Source of the DNA: Adiantum capillus-veneris
Lineage: Eukaryota; Streptophyta; Polypodiopsida; Polypodiales; Pteridaceae
Direction: 5' to 3'
Length of the DNA: 64,000 bases
NCBI GenBank assembly: GCA_014529385.2
Contig: CM043944.1
Coordinates: forward strand, 50,813,768-50,877,767
Shown one piece after another: positions 33,936-44,946 of this stretch. The notes below the pieces were generated by a model. That model was not told where the DNA came from, ran no database searches, and was given only the letters and a program-made list of their open reading frames with translations. The translations under genes were made by a program, and so were the position numbers. Numbering within the stretch: the stretch's first letter is position 1; every line of letters begins with the position of its first letter.

Positions 33936-35260
33936 TGGACAAAGGAATCCAGGAGTCTGGTGTAGTCGCATTTTCAAATGAGGTTGAAGATGAAAGTGAA
34001 GGGCCTTATGAAGTGATTGAAGGGCTGATGCAAACCAAGGTCAAATTGTCAAAAAATCAAGAATTGATGACACAAATGATCAGTGGAGACCTCTCAACTA
34101 TGGAGAAGGAGATATATTTGCACATGCTGGCTAGTTTTCCTGATTTGTTCATTACTTCATATGAAGAGATCAGAGGATTCAAGGGCGAAGAGATGCATAT
34201 AGAGCTGAAAGAAGGTGCTAAGCCAGTGCGGCAAAGGCTAAGAAGGATGGCTCAAGAGAAAATGGAAGCCTTGCGGGAAGAGGTGGACAAGCTATTGAAG
34301 GCATGGTTCATAGTCCCAGTGGAGACCACAGAATGGGTGAGTCCAGTAGTAGTCAGTCCAAAGAAGGATGGAAAGTAGAGGATTTGTGTAGATTTTAAAC
34401 CCTTAAATGCAGCCACTAAAAAGAACCCATATCCTCTTCCATTCATCGATCAAATCTTGGATTCAGTGTGGCAAGTTATGAGAGGTACAGTGTGTGTGAT
34501 GGTTTTTCATGCTATTTTCAATTGAAGATTGCTCTTAAAGACCGCACAAAGACAACTTTTATTATGCTATGGGGCTGTTATTGCTACACGGTATTGCCAT
34601 TTGGGTTGTCAAATGGACCATCTTTCTATCAAGAGAGAGAAAATTGGGTGTTGGAACCATTCATTGGTAGCTGTGTTAAAGCTTTTATGGACGACTTCTG
34701 TGTCTACAGCAGTAGGGCTGAACACCATAAGAAGCTGCAGATGGTATTGGCTCGATATGATGAATGTGGAGGACAACTAAACCCAAAGAAATGTCATTTA
34801 GCACAGCCAAGGGTGAAGTTATTGGGCCACATGGTGTCAGAAAATGGCATTGAGGCTGATCCAGACAAGGTTAAGTCTATTATGCTTCTTCCATCACCTA
34901 CGAGTACGAAGCAATTGGAAACCTTTATACACAAAGTGAAGTATATGGTGCGGTTTATTCCATTGTCTTTGCAACTCCTTTATCCATTACAACAAGTGGC
35001 AAAGCATGATCCATTGCAATGGGATGACAAGTGTGAAGAGGTGTTTCAAGAGGTCAAAGAGGTGTTAGGGGGGTTGTCAGCCATGCAGGCTCCTGATTGG
35101 GAGAAAGAATTTTATGTAAATCCATCAGTAGGGGATGATGCCATTGGAGCCATGCTATTGCAAAAGGGGAAGGGCATCCATTATATGAGGCCAGTGTATT
35201 GTGCAAGCAGAGAGAAAATTCTCCGAAGTAGAGCTAGTGATGGCCAGTGTAATATTTGCT
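33932..35260 (+). pseudogene. Tat-like RT and first RNase H
   Basis: The frame from 33932 carries the pre-RT and start of RT (FPDLFITSYEEIRGF, WVSPVVVSPKKDGK) and hits TAG at 34376. The same frame goes on with VDFKPLNAATKKNPYPLPF. A one-base shift near 34460 leads to the frame with CDGFSCYFQLKIALKD, LPFGLSNGPSFY, the FMDDFCVYSS box and LLGHMVSENGIEADP. RNase H follows (EFYVNPSVGDDAIGAMLLQ, YCASREK). A further shift near 35240 moves into the next frame. The motif set closely matches the fragment at 58900-59745. Catalytic Asp residues of the box are intact. Confidence 0.88.
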
Positions 35261-36110
35261 TGTCGATGATTTCGTCATTACTTGCTACCACGACCTTTTG
35301 TTTTCTTTATGAGTTATGCTTTTTTGCCACAGTTAATTAATGGCACTAACATGTCAAATGTGGTGAAGAAATGGGTAATTGAGTTGCAAGAGTTCGAGTT
35401 CTCTTTTCTAGTGGAAGACAGTACAAGGGCTACCCTAGTTGATTTGTTGACGTACAAGGAGAATCCCCTTCTTGTTAAGGAAGAGGTGGTGAGAAAGGTA
35501 GTTGAAGAAGTGCCACAGATCAACAATGCACATGTTTTGTTCTTTGATGGCTCATATAGGAAGAGCCATGATGCGGCTTCAAGGGGTATAGCACTTTATG
35601 ATCCAGAGGGGAAACTAGTATGCAAGAGAGGGTTCAAATTGGATGCACATAGTAACAATGAGGCTAAATATGCTACTTTGGAAGCTGGATTACACATTTG
35701 TTTGAAGCATGGGATTAGAAGGTTGATCATAAAAGGTGATGCCTTGTTAGTTGTGAAGCAAGTGTTGGGTGTGTGGAAGAGCAAGAACACCTCATTGAAG
35801 GAAATGTGCTTCAGAATTAAAGGCCTGTTAAAAATTTTTGAAGCATGGAGCATCAGACACATTGAACGTTCTCTAAATGGAGAAGCACATGAATCAACTC
35901 AAAGCATGGTTGGGGAGTTATTTGTGTTGAGGACCACTTTACCTCTTTATCATGGCCGGGAAAGTTTGGCTCAAGAAGAGGAGTTTTTGCTAACAGGAAT
36001 CATTTCAAAGGAGATTCAGAAGTCTAAGAAGTATGCTTTTGTGCGTAGAGCATACAGGTACAAATTGATTGGTGATGTATTATACATGAAAGGGGCTGAT
36101 TCGTGTTGAG
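35240..36110 (+). pseudogene. Tat-like RNase H end and second (archaeal-type) RNase H
   Basis: The frame at 35282 finishes the first RNase H/connection (NMSNVVKKWVIELQEFEF). It then encodes a second RNase H: LFFDGSYRKSHDAASRGIAL (first Asp), NNEAKYATLEAGLHI (Glu), IIKGDALLVVKQ (Asp) and RHIERSLNGEAHES, where the final catalytic position normally holds Asp (N-x-x-AD). A second RNase H between the first one and the integrase is the hallmark of the Tat lineage. The last Asp appears lost (EAHES). A frame change near 36105 leads to the integrase. Confidence 0.85.
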
Positions 36111-37317
36111 ACGTGTACCTTGGAGGGAGGAGCTTTACAGAGTGTTGGAAGAGAATCATGAAGGCGCATGTGGCGGACATTTTTCTCTAAAGATCACCTT
36201 GCATAAGATCTTGCAAGAAGGATATGTATGGCCTAGTTTGCACAAGGATGTTCACCATTGTTGTAGGTCTTGCAATAGGTGTCAAGCAATTGGGAAGAGA
36301 GTGTTGAAGCCAGAGCTATGAAAAACCATTATTGCATTTGATGTGTTTGAAAAGTGGGGGATTGATGCAATAGGTCCGTTATCTATCACAAGCAGGGCCA
36401 AAAGCTATATTTTGACTGCAGTGGACTATCTCTCTAGATGGGCAGAGGCTATAGCAGTAAACCAGATCACTACAAAGGATGTGGCAAAATATGTGTATGA
36501 TGAAATATGTTGCAAGTTTGGGGTGCCACTGGAGCTACTTTCAGATAAGGGGCCTGGCTTTAAACTGCTAGATTTTTTATGCGCAAAGATGAAGATTAGG
36601 CACCAGCATACCACTCCTTATTATCCGCATTGTAATGGCTTAAATGAAAGGTGCAATGGTGAGTTGGTACAAATTCTTTCAAAAGTGACAGAGCACCAAG
36701 GAAAGAATTGGGATTTGGAATTGCCTAGTGCATTATGGGCTTACCGTACTTCGGTGAAGACAGGTACAGGGTTTACTCCATTTTATTTGGTATATCGAAA
36801 GGAAGCACTATTGCCTGTGGAAGTAGAGTTGCCTGCACTAAAGATGCTAGAGAATCTACTTGGGCCATCTAGTGATGCATTCAAAGAGAGGCTCTTACAG
36901 TTACAAGAGGTTCAACTGCATAGGATGAGTGCATTGGAACATTATGGGCAGATGCAAGATAGGGCTTTGGCAAAGATAAATGAAAAGGTTAAAAGTAAGG
37001 GTATCAAGAAGCATGACTTGGTTTTGCGCTACAACAGTAAACTGGACAACACCTTCCAAAAGAAGTTTCAAATTAAGTGGGAAGGCCCTTTCAAGGTAGT
37101 GGAGTGTTTCCCGAATGGTACATATCAGTTGGCTAACCTGGATGGAATTTTGCATAAGTCAAGGGTTAATGGATTGCGTTTTAAATTATATCATGTCAGG
37201 TTAATGATGGCGGAACAAGATAAGCTGTCTGTGGAGCAAGTAATGTCTGTGAGGGATGAGGAGACCTGTGATGAGGCGAGTCTCATATCTCTTTTTGCTG
37301 CTGATGATCATGAATGA
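36103..37317 (+). pseudogene. Tat-like integrase
   Basis: The zinc-binding domain HEGACGGHFSLKITLHKI...HHCCRSCNRC supplies the H-H-C-C set. TGA at 36319 interrupts the frame. The core follows with Asp in WGIDAIGPL, Asp in LLSDKGPGF, and Glu in GLNERCNGELVQ. The C-terminal domain has KHDLVLRYNSKLD, KWEGPFKVVECFPNGTYQL and FKLYHVR. No chromodomain follows. The frame closes at 37315, 30 bp before the 3' LTR. Only the single in-frame stop breaks this module, so it is the best preserved part of the element. Confidence 0.88.
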
Positions 37318-37326
37318 TCTAGCAGG

Positions 37327-37345
37327 CTAGGGGATGGGCAAATTA
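37327..37345 (+). promoter_or_regulatory. Polypurine tract of Tat-like element
   Basis: The sequence gctaggggatgggcaaatta lies directly before the 3' LTR TGTCAGG. It is purine-rich but interrupted. Confidence 0.45.
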
Positions 37346-38487
37346 TGTCAGGAGTTTTTTGGAGCAAGGGATTGCGCATATGTACATACACATGCATGGT
37401 GCATCAAATAAAGGATTGCCCATTTTCCAGAGCCAGGTGGTTACGTGGGCCCACATGTGTACAGGTAGGGCAGGGTGTACATAGTGCATCATTTTTCACT
37501 ATCACCAGTACTAGTGTGTTTTCTATAATAATGAGGAGTTGGTAGCACGTAAAACTTCTCGAGGAAGCTATCCGCGGTCCGACGACATGAGGTAAGCAAG
37601 TGCGTCGGATGACATCTAGTGGCGTCAGGAGGTCGAATGGGGTCAATATTTGCACGTGGATGAGTACGGACACAACGTGGATGTTTTCTTGTGATAATTA
37701 TGCAAAAAGGTCATCATGAGGAGCATATTTTGGGGCCAATTCACGTGGTTGTGGGATGCATTATTGAAAAAAGGTTAGTGCGAGGTCTGCGGATGATGCA
37801 AAAAGGTGACAACTATGCACTGCGGGGTCAGTTTTTGGCATGTTCGGGGTCCGTTTGAGGTCATCTAAAAGGCCAAGGGTGCCCAACTAAAAAAGTGAAG
37901 TGTGGGAACTGAAAAAACAGAGAGAAGACCAGAAAAAACGTGGAGCAGAGAGGAGGAACAGCCGCAGGTGTGTTTTTGCTCATTTTGGAGCCTGTTTTGG
38001 CCGTAAACTGCTCATCCAAGGTCGGATTTGAGCACTTTGACATTGTAGACTAGGGTTTTGGGCCGTTCCGGACGCGATGGCGCTGTCCATTTTTCCAAAT
38101 TCCTCACTCTTTTTCTGTTGTTTTTGCTGTGTAAGTCTCTCCTATGAGTGAAGCTTCTGCTCCAATTTGTGATTGTATCTGGTATCTTTTACCCATATTG
38201 TGTGAGCTGTTTGCCCCATTGGTGTTGGCCCAAGCTCTGTTGTATCTAAACATCAGAGATTCTCCTCTTTTGACCTAAGTTTTTTGGGTGTGTGTGTGTG
38301 TGTCTCTCTCTCCGTGTGGAGTGGGCAAGTGGATAGTCTCTCTCCTCTCACTCCATCGGTGTCTTTCCTGTCTCCGCCAGGTGGATTGTGTAAGCCGAGT
38401 GGTGTCCCATAGTGTGTGTGTATCTCTTCCCAAGAGTGTGTGTCGGGTTGTTATAGAGGCGTTCTATGTGTTTCCATCCCGCTCACA
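37346..38487 (+). repeat. 3' LTR of Tat-like element
   Basis: 1142 bp TG...CA, pairing with 18627-19760. Similarity stops at CCGCTCACA, fixing the element end. Confidence 0.9.
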
Positions 38488-38575
38488 ACGGATTGAAGGA
38501 ATGAGTAGAAGTTTTGAGATGTGAAAGAACACTCAGTCTTGGGGCGGTCACTTTTCGAAATGTGTATCGTATAAT

Positions 38576-38850
38576 GTGAGTTAATTGGAGAGGATTATTA
38601 ATTATCCATAATATTTACTTTTATGTATACCATTAGAGGGGGGATGGAAGATTTTTAAATAGGCTCGTAGTGTAAATATAGTATGTATATTGAGGTATTA
38701 TGAATAACCTCTCTAGTTAACTCACGTTATTGAGGATTATCAATTATCCAAAATGTATACTTTTATGTATAAAATAAAGGGGGATGGGGGATTTTTAGAT
38801 AGGTCCGCAGTGTAGATATAGCATGTATAATGAGGTATTATTAATAAGAA
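38576..38850. repeat. Inverted-ended ~150 bp unit plus partial tandem copy
   Basis: The left end GTGAGTTAATTGGAGAGG at 38576 is matched by its reverse complement CCTCTCTAGTTAACTCAC at 38709 with two mismatches, and similarity extends to ~30 bp. From 38719 the sequence repeats the unit (aggattat(t/c)aattatcc, tatacttttatgtata, ggatgg...gatttttaaataggc). It may be a MITE followed by a partial duplicate. No clear target duplication. Confidence 0.55.
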
Positions 38851-39164
38851 CAGATGTGATATGGGAAGGTTTTGATAAGCGACTTCCCCGTGTATTGAGT
38901 TTTGTTCCAAATTATAGGCCCTCCAAGGTGGGATCAAATATTTGATCTTTTAATCCAAGTATATGGAATGATTGTTGATGTGCTTGTTGGAATCTGAGTA
39001 TATTTGTAGCTTAGCTTGGTAATGGTTCCAACTTTTAAAGGTAGTAAGAGAAGAAGGTTAAAATTGAGCCACCCACAATGCAAAGCCAATGACGATAGAG
39101 TTGGTGAGGCTTAGCAAATATCTCTTTATTTTTTAAAGGTCACTCTCTTATTTTTCAGGTACAT

Positions 39165-39800
39165 ATAATAAACTAATAGAGAAGGTAAAAATAGACCTTC
39201 TTCAATTGATGAGTATAATGAGTATTGGTATACATCTTTACTACTTCTAGCGAGAACCTAGAAGTAGTAAAGATAAACTAATAGATAAGGTAAAAATAGA
39301 CCTTCTTCAATTGATAAGTATAATGAGTATCGGTATACATCTTTACTATTTCTAGCGAGAACCTACTCTAGATTAGGTATGCTCCTATTTGACACTATTT
39401 GACACGATCATAAGGTAAAATTAGACCTTCTTCAATTGATGAGTATAATGAGTATCGGTATACAAATTTACTACTTCTAGCGGTAACCTACTCTAGATTA
39501 AGTATGCTCCTATTTGACACTATTTGGCACAATCATAAGGTAAAAATAAACCTTCTTCAATTGATGAGTATGATGAGTATCGGTATACATCTTTACTACT
39601 TCTAGCTAGGAACCTACTCTAGATTAGGTATGCTCCTATTTGACACGATCATGATGTCACTAGCCTCTATAATAAACTAGTAGATAAGGTAAAAAAAGAC
39701 CTTCTTGATGAGTATCTATATGCATCTTTACTACTTCTAGCGAGAACCTACTCTAGATTAGGTATGCTCCTATTCGATACTATTCGATACGATCATGGTG
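39165..39800. repeat. Tandem array of ~105-150 bp units, five copies
   Basis: accttcttcaattgatgagtataatgag recurs at about 39195, 39300, 39425, 39550 and 39699. The partner landmark is cctactctagattaggtatgctcctatt. Spacing is uneven because of internal indels and short duplications of ctatttgacac. Confidence 0.9.
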
Positions 39801-39830
39801 TCACTAGCCTCTACCTAGGGCTATAAAAGG

Positions 39831-39840
39831 GCCTCTTTTC
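39831..39840 (+). promoter_or_regulatory. TATA box after tandem array
   Basis: ctataaaagg, followed by a pyrimidine patch (cctcttttcttgcctctttt). Strong match to a plant core promoter. No ORF follows; it could be a decayed LTR promoter with upstream repeat enhancers. Confidence 0.45.
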
Positions 39841-39906
39841 TTGCCTCTTTTCTTCCTCTTTTGGATCACTTCTATCACTCCCATTGTCCGTTATCCTTAA
39901 GTACTA

Positions 39907-39958
39907 CTAGTGTGTGACCCGCGCATTGCTGCGGCCAAGAAAAGCATGGCCATTGGGT

Positions 39959-39965
<7 letters not shown>
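39907..39965 (-). mobile_element. Possible Helitron 3' end or hairpin element
   Basis: On the minus strand a GC hairpin, CCGCAGCAATGCGCGG (stem CCGC/GCGG plus GC/GC with a bulged A), is followed by GTCACACA and then CTAG|T. That is the hairpin, short spacer and CTRR layout of Helitron 3' ends. Overlapping it, GTGTGTGACCC and GGGTCACACAC form an inverted pair around 39911-39965, so a simple foldback is the alternative. No Helitron 5' end is identified to the right. Confidence 0.35.
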
Positions 39966-39994
<29 letters not shown>

Positions 39995-40082
39995 CACACA
40001 TATTTGTAGGTGTATATAAGTGTTTGTATGTACACTTATAGAGAGAGTGCATCACTCCAAGAAGATGACAATTCTCTCTCTT

Positions 40083-40162
<80 letters not shown>
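39957..40162. repeat. Microsatellites (CA)n and (CT)n/(CA)n
   Basis: (CA)n 39959-40000; (CT)n about 40073-40143 passing directly into (CA)n to 40162. Confidence 0.95.
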
Positions 40163-40163
<1 letters not shown>

Positions 40164-40299
40164 AGATCTTGAGATCAAGATTCGACATTGGTGGATTGAT
40201 TTTCAAAATTCCCTCTTAAAAATCAAATCTTAGATTAGAGACTTGTCAGGCTGGAGATTTGAGATCTCTTAGTGTGTTCTTATGATATTAAAAATTCTC

Positions 40300-40431
40300 T
40301 CTCTCTCTCACACACGTGCGCGCGCACACACACACGTGTGTTGGCGCAAAACTTCTCAATTACCCTCTTTGACTCCTTCCATCAATATTTCTCTCCCTCT
40401 GGGAACATTTAATCCCTTAAGGAGCTACCAC

Positions 40432-40499
<68 letters not shown>

Positions 40500-40616
40500 A
40501 CTCACTCACCCATACACACACATGCATACTGGCGTTCCACCTCCGATCACCCAGTCTATCTCCCTTTATCAATCTTTCTCTTTTCATGAGCAAATGGGGG
40601 CCCATAAGGAGCTGCA

Positions 40617-40690
<74 letters not shown>
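40300..40690. repeat. Further CT and CA microsatellites
   Basis: CT/CA with cgcgcg near 40300-40336; (CT)n 40434-40497; (CT)n 40620-40654 passing directly into (CA)n to 40690. Confidence 0.95.
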
Positions 40691-40694
<4 letters not shown>

Positions 40695-41263
40695 TTGGGA
40701 ATTGTAATTGGAAGCATGCAATACAAATTGTCTCTACAAAAATGTATATGTAATACAAATTTTGACAATTGATCCTTGTTGGTATCTTCTCTAGTAAGGA
40801 CATGCCCAATTGCACGCCTTTGATCTCTTTATGTGGAAGAAATTTTCAAGATAAAAAAATCTTCAAGCAATCCATGCCTCTATATGAAAGAAATCTTCAC
40901 GAGTTCTATGTTATAATGCAATGTCTTATGTAGCACAAATGCAAGAGCCTCTGCATGGAGAAAGTTGTTGAAATCATTTTAATGGTAATATAATTTTTTA
41001 CACACCATCAAATCTCATGAGTCCAAAGCCACATTCTCAAATAACACTTACCATTTCCCTCAAATTGACCACCCTTTGCTTTATTTCGAGCCTCAAAAAT
41101 ACGACCTCAATAGCCAATGGTGTAACCATCTTAATCTAGCACAATACTTTCACCCTCTTTTGTTGTTCACAACCTTAGATCCTTGAGCCGTAATCAAAAC
41201 TGTATCAATGTATATTAGGATAGTTCATCTTTGGCTTTCCATAATCTATCCCTCACAAGGCTC
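40691..41263. other. Unassigned stretch
   Basis: No gene or element motif is recognised. Confidence 0.5.
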
Positions 41264-41485
41264 TGCTGGAATAGGGTTGCAGAGAAACGCACATAGCTTG
41301 GAGAAGACGAAGGAAGCTCAAGGCACACAATAGAGAGTGTGTTAGTGTGAAATGGAAAGATAGATAGACCTAGAGTGATGGGTGTATATACAGTTCATAG
41401 GGGGGAAAACCTTCTAAAGAGGGAAAAAGTGCCCCGACAATCCTAGTGTGTTCACACACATCACTACCACATGTATATGGTAACA
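41264..41485 (-). repeat. Copia 3' LTR
   Basis: 222 bp, tgctggaata...atggtaaca. It is ~30 bp longer than its partner because it keeps a segment (tagcttggagaagacgaagg) that is also present in the LTR at 63577 but lost at 46120. Confidence 0.85.
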
Positions 41486-41497
41486 AATCCCCCCTGG
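41486..41497 (-). promoter_or_regulatory. Copia polypurine tract
   Basis: The minus strand reads CCAGGGGGGATT just before TGTTACC. The same tract precedes the LTR at 63577. Confidence 0.75.
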
Positions 41498-41579
41498 AAT
41501 GATGCGGTGAATGAGAGATGGCACATACATAAAGGGAAGTGCCATGCCCTGAGGGCATGATTAGTCCACAAAGGGGATT

Positions 41580-42313
41580 AAGCCCAAATATTTTCAGAAA
41601 GCTTTGAGATTCTCATGAGATAATGCCTTTGTGAAAAGATCTGCAAGGTTGCCCTGTGTTGGCACATAAGCCAAGATGATCTCTCCTGCTCAGAGCCTCT
41701 CCCTGACATAGTGGTAATGAACCTCAATGTGCTTTGTGCGACCATGAAAAACTGGGTTCCTCGCAGCTGCCAATGCGCTCTGACTATCAGTGTAGATAGT
41801 GTTGGCAGTGTCCTGTCCAACACCCAAATCAGCCATAAGGCGTCTGAGCCATACACACTCAACCGTAGCTGTGGAGACTGCCCTATACTCAACCTCACAA
41901 CTCGAAGTGGCCACAATAGGTTTCTTCTTGCTCAACCATGATATGCATGAACTACTAAACATGAAACAAAAACCACTTGTGGACACTCGCGTGTGAAAAC
42001 AACCAGCCCAATTTGAGTCTGAAAAAGCATGTAAGTCTGGCGGCAATGATCCCCCCTTGGGATAAAACAATCCAAGATGTAAAGTGGCACTAAGGTAGCA
42101 ACAAATCCTCTTGATAGCCTGCCAATGCTTAGACCCTCGGCTATGCATAAATCTGTTAACCTGTGAGACTGTAAAGTGAATATTCGGCCTCGTGTTGCAT
42201 ACATAAATGAGGAAGGCAATAGCTGTTTGGTAAAGAGTGACATTAGAAGGATCACGAGCATCATGTAGACTTAACTTCAAACTTGGCAATAGGTTTGCAA
42301 TCCTCAAGTCCAA
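41580..42313 (-). pseudogene. Copia RT end and RNase H
   Basis: On the minus strand: LSLHDARDPSNVTLYQTAIA, RPNIHFTVSQVNRFM, then RNase H with AFSDSNWAGCFHTRVSTSGF, SWLSKKKPIVATSSCEVEYRA and IYTDSQSALAAARNPVFHGR, up to HIEVHYHYVRERL. TGA at 41690 interrupts the frame, after which AYVPTQGNLADLFTKAL continues in frame to the end near 41600. The D-S-N-W and E-Y-R-A catalytic positions are present. The junction to the RT palm near 42310 is frameshifted. Confidence 0.88.
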
Positions 42314-42380
42314 ACTTACATAGCAATGTTTCTATGTAGCTTTTCTGACACAAGGCAATACCACCATCACACTGTTTAAA

Positions 42381-42665
42381 CTATATGCCCAAGTAATTAT
42401 GCGACAATCCCAAATCTTTCATCTTGAAAGTAGCATTCAAATCAGCCTTAAATTCAGCAATATGTCTGTCATTTGGTCCAGTGATCAGCAAATCATCTAC
42501 ATAAAGAACCACAATGAGAAGTACATCACCCTCACGCTTTACATACAATGTGATTTCTGTTGGACTGTTACGAAAGCCTTGTTGGACCAAATGAGTGTCA
42601 GATTTCTCATACCAAGCACGAGAAGATTGCTTCAACCCATACAAAGCCTTCTTATATGTGCACAC
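42381..42665 (-). pseudogene. Copia RT palm with YVDD
   Basis: Minus-strand frame with KKALYGLKQSSRAWYEKSDTHL, the catalytic LYVDDLLITG box intact, and KMKDLGLSHNYLGI. It follows the N-terminal RT half with a frame change near 42650. Confidence 0.9.
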
Positions 42666-43693
42666 TTTGTCCTCTTGTCCGTTCTTGACAAACCACGAGG
42701 CTGCGTTACATAAACTTCCTCAAATATGTCACCATTCAAGAAAACAGTAACAATGTCTGATTGATGTACATCCCAAACAAAATGAGTTGCCAATGCACAT
42801 AGAAAATGCACAGTAGTCATACGACTAGTGGGAGCAAAAGTCTCTTCATAATCTATGCCTTTTTGCTGTGCATAACCCTTTGCAACAAGTCGCCCCTTAT
42901 GGCGACTGATCTCACCATCCGTCTTGCATTTTGACTTGTAAACCCACTTTGTACCAATGGCCTTTTTGCCAAGAGGCAAATCACATAAAGTCCATGTGTC
43001 ATTTTCTATAAATTCATCATATTTTGATAGCGTGACAGCCATCCAATTTTTTGAATTATGTGCTTCATCAAAAGATAGAGGTTCCTCAACATCATGTAAG
43101 ATAGACACAACCAAAGCATAACAATTTGATGCATAAGAGCCTGAACGAGTACGACTAGACAAAGGTGCATCCAATTTACTGTCATGCAATGTATGCATTA
43201 GCCATTTTGGCATACCTCTAGCGTGCTCATTTTCAGCCCTTTCATCATGAAGTACATCATGTACATCTGCATAAGTAATAGGCTGATCTGTAACATTTTT
43301 GGAAACCCCCATAGGCTGTACATTTGCCTCATTGGAATTTACATTGAAACTTCCACCACTGAAAAGAGGCAACAAAGTGTCATAAATGTCTTGTGAGCTT
43401 ACATTACTGTCTCTAGTACATGACAGCAAGGGCTGAATAGAATCTTCCACAAACACTACATCCCTTGAAACCAAAATATGCTTTGTTTGCGGATGATACA
43501 ACCTATAACCTTTGATTTTTGCACTATAACCAACAAAAATACATTTGACAGCCTTATCATCTAATTTTATGCACTGTGTTTGTGGCACCAAAGCATATGC
43601 CAAACAACCAAAAATACGCATGTGCTCAATAGAAGGCTTTCTATCATTCCATGCTTCATATGGAGTAATAGACTGTAAAGCTTTGTAGGACAC
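42632..43693 (-). pseudogene. Copia integrase C-terminus and RT N-terminal half
   Basis: Minus-strand frame of 353 codons. ITPYEAWNDRKPSIEHMRIFG and KCIFVGYSAKIKGYRLY form the integrase C-terminal part. A low-complexity linker follows, then RT start: WTLCDLPLGKKAIGTKWVYKSK, RHKGRLVAKGYAQQKGIDYEETFAP, TVFLNGDIFEEVYV. Motif A (normally VKTAFLNG) reads VTVFLNGD. Frame changes at both ends separate it from neighbours. Confidence 0.9.
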
Positions 43694-43726
43694 CTGTTTA
43701 GTACATTAGTGGCACACACGATGGCC

Positions 43727-44946
43727 TCAAGACAAAAAGAATGTGGCAAAGCTTGACTTTTGACCATACATTCTCTCAGCAACACCATTTTGCTGAAGTG
43801 TATAAGGAACTGTACATTGGTGTTTTATCCCATGACTAACCAGAAATGCATTAAATTCATGAGACATATACTCCCCCCCTCGATTGGAACGGAGGGTGCC
43901 CATAGTACATTTTGAGACATTTTCATCTATAGTCAAAAATTGTTTGAAGCACATAAAAACTTTGGACTTTGCTTTAAGCGGAAATACCCTTGCATGCTTG
44001 AAGTAATCATCAATGAAAGTCACAAAGTATAGGTAATTACCCAAGGACGGAGTTTGCATGGGCCCACAAACATCACTATGCACAAGCTGCAACCTGCATG
44101 TGGCCCTAACTGAACCATCCTTTGGAAACTTAGAACGCTTCATTTTACCCAAAATACAGCCTTCACAAACATGTTTGACAGGTGCTTCAAGAGGCGGAAA
44201 AGAAGCAACCATGTCAGATTTTTGCAAACGTAGCAAACTGGCAAAATTCAGATGACCAAAACGTGCATGCCAAAGTTTTCCATCTGAAATAGCCATTGAA
44301 CCTGCAACTTCATTTGCAAAAGTTTTTCCACACTTGTTATACAAAGTGAACTTATACAACCCATGACACAAAAGGCTAGATGCAACAAATTCATCACCAA
44401 AACTGAGATCATGAACTGTACATCTGACACCAACAAATTTGACTATAAGTCCAAGTCTAGCAAGTGCTGATACAGACAAAAGATTCTTCTTGATCCCAGG
44501 TACATAAAGTGTATCAACAAGTGTAAAAGAACTACCTTTGCAGCAGTAAGCACAATCTTTCCAACTCCTTGAACCAGATAAGAGGCATTGTTGGCACAAG
44601 TGACTGAATTCCCATGAAAGACATACTCGAGAGAGGTGAACAATTCACGATTTGAGGTAATGTGCTTTGTAGCACCATTATCAAAATACCACACATGTGA
44701 ATCTGCGGCAACTGACATGCATGCATCATGGACAACAGGATTGTAAGTGCACTCAGCACTAAAAGCCCATTCTACATCAACATCAGCATCACAGTCTCCT
44801 TTCACAGAAGACTCAACAATGGCTGTATTTGTAGTATAACCAACATTTTTAGTGAAACCACCCTCTTTCTTCTTAGCCTCTTTGGCCTTCAACTTAGGAC
44901 ACTGCTTGATCAAGTGATCATTAGCTTTATAATAATGGCAACGCAT
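43727..44946 (-). pseudogene. Copia knuckle, protease and integrase core
   Basis: Minus strand. The CCHC knuckle reads MRCHYYKANDHLIKQC, where the second Cys is Tyr. The protease box is WYFDNGATKHIT, DNG in place of DSG. After a frame change the GAG-pre-integrase region follows (KLWHARFGHLNFASLLRLQ, CEGCILGKMKRSKF). The integrase core has VHSDVCGPM (Asp), LRSNRGGEYMS (Asp changed to Asn) and QQNGVAERMYG (Glu). Loss of protease and integrase catalytic residues indicates a copy already dead or decaying. Confidence 0.9.

Larger units (their letters stand above)
18627..38487 (+). mobile_element. Tat-lineage Ty3/gypsy LTR retrotransposon, nest host
   Basis: Direct LTRs at 18627-19760 and 37346-38487, both starting TGTCAGGAG and ending CCGCTCACA, bracket a plus-strand gag-protease-RT-RNaseH-second RNaseH-integrase order. 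That order and the second, archaeal-type RNase H mark the Tat lineage. An 11.2 kb chromovirus at 20375-31587 splits its leader. Without that insertion the element is about 8.6 kb. The flanks share ACGG (18623-18626 and 38488-38491), a 4 of 5 bp match for a target duplication. In-frame stops and at least four frame changes make it non-functional. Confidence 0.85.

Noticed and set aside
39907-41263. A complete Helitron
   Set aside because: Only a possible 3' terminus is visible, with no Rep/helicase coding and no identifiable 5' TC end.
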